From: Cryptomeria japonica
Lineage: Eukaryota; Streptophyta; Pinopsida; Cupressales; Cupressaceae
Assembly: GCF_030272615.1 (NCBI RefSeq)
Contig: NC_081415.1
Location: 104,791,796-104,855,795 of the forward strand
Reading direction: 5' to 3'
Length of the DNA: 64,000 bases
Part shown: positions 57,241-64,000 of the stretch, one piece after another
Position numbering within the stretch: the first letter of the stretch is position 1
Layout: every line of letters starts with the position of its first letter
Program-made: the position numbers and the translations under genes
The notes under the pieces: generated by a model
What the model saw: the letters and a program-made list of their open reading frames with translations, nothing else
Database searches by the model: none
What the model was told of the DNA's origin: nothing

Positions 57241-57666
57241 GGAGAGAAGAGAGAGAGAGAGAGGGGGGGGGGAGGGAGGGAATTAGGGAGAGAAGAAGGG
57301 GTATGGAGGAAGAGAGAAGGGGAGAGAATCAAGTCTCTATTTTTCACTTAAGTCTCTCTCTCTCTCATTCTTTATCTCTGAAGTCTCTTCCTCTCATCCT
57401 CTATATCTAAAGTCTATGAAGTCTCTTCCTCTCATCCTCTATCTCTCTATCTCACTCTCCCCTTCTCTCAAGTGTATCTCTCTCTCATTCTCTCCCCCTC
57501 TCCTCCCCCTCCCTCTATCCCTTTCTCATTACCTCTCTTTTTCACTCTCTCCCTCTCTTTGCACCTCTCTTTATAGTCTCTTGTACTCTCATTCCATCCA
57601 TTCCTCCCTCTCACTGAGACTCTCTCTATCTCTCACCCTCTCTCTCCTTCTCTTCCTCCACCTCTT

Positions 57667-57723
<57 letters not shown>

Positions 57724-57805
57724 TGTCCCCTTCTCTGTGTTACTCTCTCTCTCTCTCTCTCTCTCTCCTCATCTCTTAGGTGTATCTCTCTCCCATTCCA
57801 TCCCT
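57241..57805. repeat. GA and TC microsatellite block
   Basis: A GA/G-rich segment (57241-57320) is followed by TC-rich sequence with a pure TC run at 57670-57721. The long Leu/Ser open frame at 57416-57811 is a product of this repeat. Confidence 0.95.
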
Positions 57806-57811
57806 CTCTAG

Positions 57812-57925
57812 GGTCATATGATATTCTTAGGGGTCATCTGGTATCCTATGGATCCATGCATGTGTCCTAAGGGGTCATAGGACACCATATGACCCATAAT
57901 GACACATAAGAGGTCATGTTGGGAC
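57812..57925. repeat. GGGGTCATATG-type repeats, second site
   Basis: Variants of ggggtcatatggtatcct and ggacaccatatgaccc, as at 48140-48815, but only about five units. Confidence 0.8.
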
Positions 57926-57929
57926 CTAT

Positions 57930-60900
57930 AAAATCTTGAGGGTTTTGGGTTTTTGCTTTTTCATGAAAACATTTAGAAAAATTAAACCTTTATAGCGCAT
58001 TATTGTAATTCATATTGAACTTGAACCCTTGAACCTTTTTGGTTCAAGGTTCAACTACTTTCTCTTGCGTGAGTCGTGGCTTTGTAATGTTTTTTAATAA
58101 GCAAGTGAGAATGTGTTATGTCTGTTTTGAACCATTTGCAAATCAGTTCAAAGTTCAAGGTTCAAAATGTCCCTTTCTTTTGATTAAAGGTCTTTGCTCA
58201 TTACTTTTTCCACTAAGTGGAAGGGTCTGTGCATCATCAAGAGGGGCCCCTTTTAAATCTAGGCCTGGGCGGGTTTTGATAAATTTTAATTTTTCCTTAA
58301 GTCCTATGTCTTTTCTTATGTATCTGTTGGGTTTCCTAAAGATCGAGCAAGTTTCTTTAGATCTTGCGACTTTCGCTATACTATAACATAAAAGTGCTCA
58401 ATGGTTATCGCCTCCAACTTGGCGACAAACCACTAGCAGTGAACCATCGCCAACAGTTAATGCAAGCAGTTCAGGCAAATAAAGATCTGCAGATGTTTGG
58501 GAAGGCATCGAAGTTTTATAAGCAATGCAATGGCAGGTGTATAGTCCAAGCCCAGACCAGAACCATCCTCTTTGCATAGTCCAAGGAAGAAATTTTAGTT
58601 GCCAATGCCATCGGGTATCGACAGAGGCTTTTTCATGCTACACCGATGATCGGATGGAAAGGCCTAGGCAGACCTTTTATCCCACATTGGTCGCAGGGAG
58701 GAGTATTTTTGTATTTAAATCCAAATCCCCATGCATATCAGGTGTCAAAGCTTAAAGGCTTTTGACAAAGTGGTAGCTTAGCATTGGTGGCCCCTTGCAT
58801 GTGTGCACATCTTAAAGCGACCTAATTTTGTAGCAAAAGTTAACTAGCTTGCAAGTCCAAGAAGATCAGATGATGGTGTGACAGATCTAACGGCCATCGC
58901 TATACTACAAGATGAAGGTGCTCGACTATTAAAGGTCACGACTTGGAAACAAACCACTAGTGGTGAACTATGGTTGACAGTTAGTGCAACTAGTTAAGGC
59001 AGATGGTTATGAAGAGGTTGATTTCGGCGGTTAGTGGAGGTCATGCTAAGGTGTCAGGATAAGGACCCCGAAGCCAATCAAGGAGTGCCACGTAGCAGAC
59101 AAGTGGCGGACATGTGGTGATGTCGTGGCACAAGAAAGAGCCGCTCAGGAGAGGCTAATGATAGAGAAAATCATTGAAATGCAACGGCAGATCTGAGGTA
59201 GATCAACGATGGGGTGAAATTCTAGGGATAACCATGACTATCATTGAACTGCGGTTGTGAAGTGCTCATAATGAATACCCTCACGACAGGTAGCGTCAAG
59301 ATGGACTTTGAGAAAATCATGAGGTGCCATGTAGCGACACGCAGCTGATGAGGTGGAAGGTCTAGTGGTAACACAAGGAAGATAGGTGGCATGTCATCAA
59401 AATGAACATCGAGCAAATCTTGGCTTCGATGGACCTCTAAATGGACTCACTAAACGCATCAGTTTCATTAGCATGAAAGGTGTCAATGAAACTAGGATTT
59501 TGATAAAACATGAAAGCGGCTTGCCGAAGGGGAGGTTCGACTAAAAGACTAAGGCCTAACAAACTAGAACAAGTGGTGGGTCTGGTGGCACTAACATAGT
59601 GGATGAGGCCCCGCTTAGGTGGATCAGGTGGTGAACCAGAGGTTCACGCATGGCAGACCCGACAAACAGGTGGTACCCAAGTAGATCTCATAAATGAATT
59701 AGGGAGTGCCATGTGGTGACACGCAGTAGAAGGAAGCAGATCAGCTATGGTTAACGGTCAGGTAGATCAGGGAAGATCGGATGGTGATGTAAAATATCCG
59801 ACAGTGGTCACTATACCGCAATGAAAATATGTCCACCGAGTTATCATCATAACTTAGCGACTAAGCACGTGCAGAAATGGAAAGCAATCCAGACGTTAAG
59901 AATCAAAAAAGTTCAAGGAAGATCTACGATCATCGCTATACTGCCATGTGAAGAAGCTCGATTGTTATCCCACGTGACATAGCGACTGGTGAGGTGGCAG
60001 TTGAGGTGGTCATCTAGATGGATCCAAAGGCAAATCAGAATGTGCCATGTGTCAGGTCTATAAGAAGAGAAAGTGATAGAGGGACCCACTCAGGTGAGGT
60101 AAAGGTCGGGCAAGTCAAGGCAGATCAACAGAGATCCAAGGGAGATCAACAGTTATCGCTAAGTCGCAACAAAAATTTGCTCGATGGCTAATAGTCGTGA
60201 CTTGGCGACCAAGCGGTGGGGCCCAATGGAAAAGAAGAGCAGTTCAGAAGAAACAAAGAGCTTCATTCTGACGGTGAGTCTAGGCAGTGCTGAGGTGGCA
60301 GGATAAGGACCCCGGAGCCAATTAGGGGGTGCCACGTGGTGGAGATGCATGGCAAGTACCTGCGTGGGAAATTTATGTTAAAATATAGTTTAAGACTGTG
60401 GAGAAAAGGCAAAAGCTTAAATGACTGATCTGCAGAGGGATTGATGGCCAAGGGTTGATTTTTTGCCCAAATATGGATTTGTCATATATCGTTGGAAAGC
60501 TCTTGATCCGAGGAATCTGATTTTGCAGTCAAGTGTAGCCCACGACAAGTATTTTTAGGGCAGTGACCTCGGGATCTTGGAAGTTATTTCTCAATCAGAA
60601 GGTGATGATTTTCTACAGGCCAAGTGCGATAGCGATCAATGCCAGTAGTTAAGGTAAGTGGTTATGGCGATAAACTAGTGGTAGCTGTTAAGTTTTTAAC
60701 AGCTAGAGACCAAGTGGTGGGGCCCATCTCTAAGCGGATTACTCAAGAAAGTTAAAGGGCATGTTAGTTTCCCATGATCAGATGGTTGTTGCTATACCGC
60801 AATGGAAACACGCTCAAACTTTAAAGGTCACGACATGGCGACTAAAGGAAAGGTGTTAGAAAGAAGACCTCTTGATCCGTTGGTACCAAAAATTTAAAAT

Positions 60901-62127
60901 ATTTAAAAGAAATAGCGATAGAGGTGTGCAAGCTACATCTGACATTGCTTCAAGGTGAAAAAGGGTTGGTGAGAGGTATCCAGGGAGATCTGCAGGGAGA
61001 TCTATAGAGGATATAATGGTGCACGGCTTTGTGTTTTCTTAGGTAGAACCATCAATGCTCTGGCTCAAGATAATACACCGTCATTATGAAGTTGTCGGGT
61101 TGTAACCAATTTTGGGTAATAGGGGCCTGCCCTTTCGGCCATTTTACAAATGAATGCCCAGTGAATTAATGAAGCAAGCATCCCAGAAAGAATGTTAGAT
61201 TTCTCCCTCAACTGCATTGGCACAGAAATATAACTTTTGTAATAAATGATTATTAGGGTAAGATTTTTCTTCTAGCAAAGCTTGTTGCATCCTAATTTCT
61301 ATAAAAGGATACCAAGGCTACCTAGAAAAGGGACACAAATTTTTGTAGCTAAACTCTGGCAAAATTAATACAGGCCTTTGTCTTAGCAATTTCTGAGTCA
61401 AATATGAAGTACTTGTAACCTTCTGATAGAGGAATGAAATATACAGTCCAGAGAATTTAAATTCAGATTTGTATTGTCTCTATGTCATTGTACTGGTGTT
61501 CATTTTGTTTAAGTAATCAAGGATTTCTTATTTGAATGATTTGGTAGGCATCTAATGAAGTTGTTTTGAGTCTTTTTCTTAAGGAGAAAAATATAAATAT
61601 ACTTTGAACAAGGTCATTGATATGAGTACTTCTGGTGTGGATTTGATGATAAAATTTGATGCAGATTAGGACTCTATGTATGTCAGGCATATTTAGAGTT
61701 GATAGATCAGGAACTTGTGATTTGTGTACTAGTTTCTCTTGTCAGGTTGTAGTTTGTTGTAGATGACTCTGTTGCCTAGATAAGGCACTGATTTATCTGT
61801 TGGTTTTGTTGCATTTTGTGATCCTTAAAAAAAAAATTCAAATCAATTTTCCTTTTAGGTTAGTTGTACTGGTCAGCAAGGAAAGTTTGCAGGAATTTAC
61901 ACTGGTTTTTTGCAAACCATTTACTATTTTTGTGAGAAAATAGTCTTTAAAAGGGTTCACCTGCCCAAGCTTTTATAAGCTTAAAGTGTAGGAGGTTTCT
62001 TAATTCTAGAACCTCATATTGTTGTCTTTATTTCAAACTTTTGTTATTCTCTTCCATTACAGCACAAAGGTAGTAATTTTCACTTTTAAAGAGAAGAAAA
62101 AGAAGTTTTCAAATTGGAGAACAACAA
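57930..62127 (+). repeat. probable 5' LTR of gypsy 3 (Tat/Ogre-like)
   Basis: The right border is aacaaca at 62121-62127, followed by a Tat/Ogre-type primer-binding site. No gene is visible over 4 kb. It includes repeated cassettes at 58.35-60.9 kb. Long LTRs are usual in Ogre-like elements. The left border is not determined and the upper part could be another element. Confidence 0.45.
58350..60900 (+). repeat. dispersed degenerate cassette, at least five copies
   Basis: Recurrent blocks: cgctatacngcnatgaaaa (58375, 58900, 59812, 59935, 60790), gacttggcgaccaag (58420, 58940, 59860, 60200, 60835) and gtgccacgtgg (59087, 59330, 59708, 60045, 60330). The blocks gccaatcaagg, gtgccacgtgg and ggcgaccaag also occur, on the opposite strand, in the LTRs of copia 1. 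Confidence 0.75.
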
Positions 62128-62131
62128 AATT

Positions 62132-62149
62132 GGCGACTCTACTAGGGAC
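62132..62149 (+). promoter_or_regulatory. gypsy 3 primer-binding site
   Basis: TGGCGACTCTACTAGGGA. Ogre/Tat elements commonly use TTGGCGACTCTGCTGGGGA-like sites. It is four bases after the presumed LTR end. Confidence 0.75.
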
Positions 62150-62227
62150 TAATCTAAAGATCTCTAGTATAGATTGTTGAATCAGATTGTAAGTGAGTTT
62201 GACCATCCGAGTCACCACAACAAAAAT

Positions 62228-62245
62228 GGTGACTCTGTTGGGGAG
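62228..62245 (+). promoter_or_regulatory. second primer-binding-site-like sequence
   Basis: TGGTGACTCTGTTGGGGA, preceded by acaacaaaaa as at the first site, 96 bases downstream. Confidence 0.6.
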
Positions 62246-62563
62246 AGTCAATTAAGACAAGTCTTATACTGCAGATCTGTTTCTTTATTGTGTAAAAGTG
62301 TTGAGATCAGATTCCCTTGGTTTCAGTCTGAAAATTATTGAGCTTATATTTCTAAAAGAAAATCCTTGATCTATCTCATAGCATCTTAGAATACTATTTA
62401 GTTCTTTTCTGAAGATCAACAGTTTCATTCTTAAGTATCTTGTAAGTGATTCACCGTGTTAAACTATATATTTTATTCCCAAGATATTGGGTGGTGACTC
62501 TAAAGTAAAAAAAAACTAGTGTTCTTTTAGAAAAAATCACAGTCACTTCACAAGGTTAGCAAG

Positions 62564-64000
62564 ATGAATAGGAGAAGGAATACTAGGTCTTATATGAAGC
62601 AAAACCCTCAAGAGAAGTTGCATGAAGGGTTACTGGAACCAGTCAAGAAGGCCTAGAGAGGAAATATTATTCCTAAGCAGTCGAGTCAGTCATGGAAATA
62701 GAAGAATAATCAAATAGGTAAGTCTTCTAAGCGTCCTGTATACGCAAGGTCCAATGCCTCTTCTCATGACTCTGACCATGATATTATGGGTTTTCATGCT
62801 ATCCTATTTGGCACTAATGATGATAGTCAAACCTTTCATAAAAGATTGTCCAATACCAACATTTTTGGGAGAGATAGGCATAGTACAAGTAATAGAGCCA
62901 ATTCCATTCCCAAAAATATGGAAGGAAATATAAGCCTGATTGATATGGACCAGTTAAATGCGTCTGATTCAAAGGAAACTTTGTCAGACCAAGATGAAGT
63001 GTCTCAGGAGATTGAGGTTCTAAATCAGAGAGTACGTCAATTAATTGTCATAAGAAAAAAGAAAGAAAAAGAAAAGGAGAATGAAACCAAATCCAAACTC
63101 ATTGAAAGAGATAGGTTATTAAGACACATTGCAAAGCTTGAGTTGTTTGCTCAAGAAGAACCTAGGAGTAAAGAGCAAGGTCCTGTTATTAGGGAAATTG
63201 TTGATCTAAAAATTATTTCTGCACCTAAAGTTGTAGTACAACCTAGTAGGGATGTTCATAGTGATCCTCAACCTATCGAACCTATTGTTGACAAAGGAAA
63301 ACAGAAAGTGGTGGAGAATAGATCTGCGGGTCTAGTGTGAGGAAGTGTAGAAGGACCCCAGGGAATGATGTCGCATGAGATTAAGGTAGAAAGGATAAGG
63401 AAAGAAAATGAAGACCTCCAAAGGAGTTAGAAAAGGCTGAAATAGAAGCACTTAATGTCGAGTTTAGGAGAAAGATACGATGCTTGAAAGCTCCTCCTAC
63501 AACTTTCCCACCTATAGATCATAGTAATCCTATGTCCCAACATACTTCTGCCTCTCTGTTGAACACTCAACCAATGATAAAAACAAGTGTTATCCCACTC
63601 GTTAATCAATGTAAAAATTCTACCCCAAATAATTTTGCTATTCCTCCAAGTACAATTCCAGCAAATCAAACCAGTCACGGATTACCCTGTAATCAAAGCC
63701 ATCAAAATCCTAGAGTTGGCGGATCAAGCCCAAGGGTGAATACTGGAAACAAATTTATTGGAAATCATTTTCAAAAGAGGCCGATAAATGTTGAGTTGTA
63801 TAGGTCATTGTATTTTGATGGAATTCCTAGATATCCAAACCATGTCCCTATTGAAATGAGGGATAAACTCCAGAAGTTTGCTCGGAACAATGTTGTCGGT
63901 GTTGAAGAACATCTAAAATCTTTTGGTGACATGATTAATGACTATGAAATTGCACATGAGGATGTCATCATGAAGCTATTTGTGCAATCTTTGATTGAGG
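62564..64000 (+). pseudogene. gag: gypsy 3 gag, continues beyond the window
   Basis: The ATG at 62564 is the first in frame after the leader. The N-terminal part has stops at 62654-62656 and 62699-62701, then is open to 63340 (IFGRDRHSTSNRANSIPK, a coiled coil SQEIEVLNQRVRQL and KKEKEKENETKSK). A TGA and a frameshift near 63425 follow. From 63425 to the window end another frame is fully open: a Pro/Ser/Asn-rich linker and then the capsid start (VELYRSLYFDGIPRYPNHVP, HLKSFGDMINDYEIAHEDVI). The last part matches retrotransposon-gag capsids of the Tat/Ogre group. Confidence 0.82.

Larger units (their letters stand above)
52870..57925 (+). mobile_element. putative mobile unit, copy B
   Basis: It starts with the same sequence as copy A and carries a 29-bp array, the better conserved gene copy and, at 57812-57925, the same GGGGTCATATGG-type repeats that follow copy A. 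The 358-bp tandem repeats and TC microsatellite lie between gene and repeat array. The right border and class are uncertain. Confidence 0.38.

Noticed and set aside
57416-57811. 131-codon Leu/Ser-rich open frame
   Set aside because: It is the translation of a TC microsatellite and has no composition beyond the repeat.
45214-57925. CACTA, Helitron or Mutator assignment of the two gene copies
   Set aside because: No CACTA termini, no Helitron 5'-TC/3'-CTRR hairpin and no transposase motif could be seen.

Overview
The window is plant nuclear DNA made almost wholly of nested, decayed transposable elements. Plant markers are Ty1/copia and Ty3/gypsy polyproteins, copia primer-binding sites matching initiator tRNA-Met, LINEs with a zf-RVT and an RNase H domain, and a Tat-type gypsy element with a second RNase H. 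The depth of nesting and the low gene density suggest a very large genome, possibly a gymnosperm; that is an inference. I see no intact host gene and no RNA gene.

Layout. (1) 1 to about 28.6 kb: one plus-strand Tat-like gypsy element whose 5' end lies outside the window. In order it carries gag, protease, a coiled-coil linker, reverse transcriptase, RNase H, a second RNase H, integrase, a repeat-rich 3' spacer, a polypurine tract and a 3' LTR. Four later insertions break it: an unclassified 1.57-kb element (4060-5626, repeat CAAAC), a 5'-truncated LINE (6444-9629, perfect 16-bp target duplication), a complete copia on the minus strand (10399-17685, ATGGC) and a second complete copia on the minus strand inside the 3' LTR (22007-28216). 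(2) 29.2-41.8 kb: a minus-strand gypsy element with its 5' LTR at 40753-41822, split by an almost full-length 7.95-kb LINE (30880-38834) that itself holds a fragment of another LINE. (3) 41.8-43.8 kb: a LINE relic fused to a copia 3' end. (4) 45.2-57.9 kb: two copies of an unrecognised multi-exon gene, each preceded by an array of 29-bp repeats with a palindromic core; a plus-strand gypsy gag related to that of region 2 lies between them. 358-bp tandem repeats, a TC microsatellite and GGGGTCATATGG-type repeat arrays follow. (5) 58-64 kb: a long repeat-rich LTR candidate, two primer-binding-site-like sequences and the gag start of another Tat/Ogre-like gypsy element that runs off the window.

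The best candidate for something undescribed is the duplicated gene of region 4. It has about ten exons, mostly 63-114 bp long and in phase 0, and both copies start at the same upstream boundary, as expected for a mobile unit. Other points of interest are the open frames downstream of RNase H in both large LINEs, short hairpins at three LINE 3' ends, and a repeat cassette shared between a copia LTR and the region 58.4-60.9 kb.
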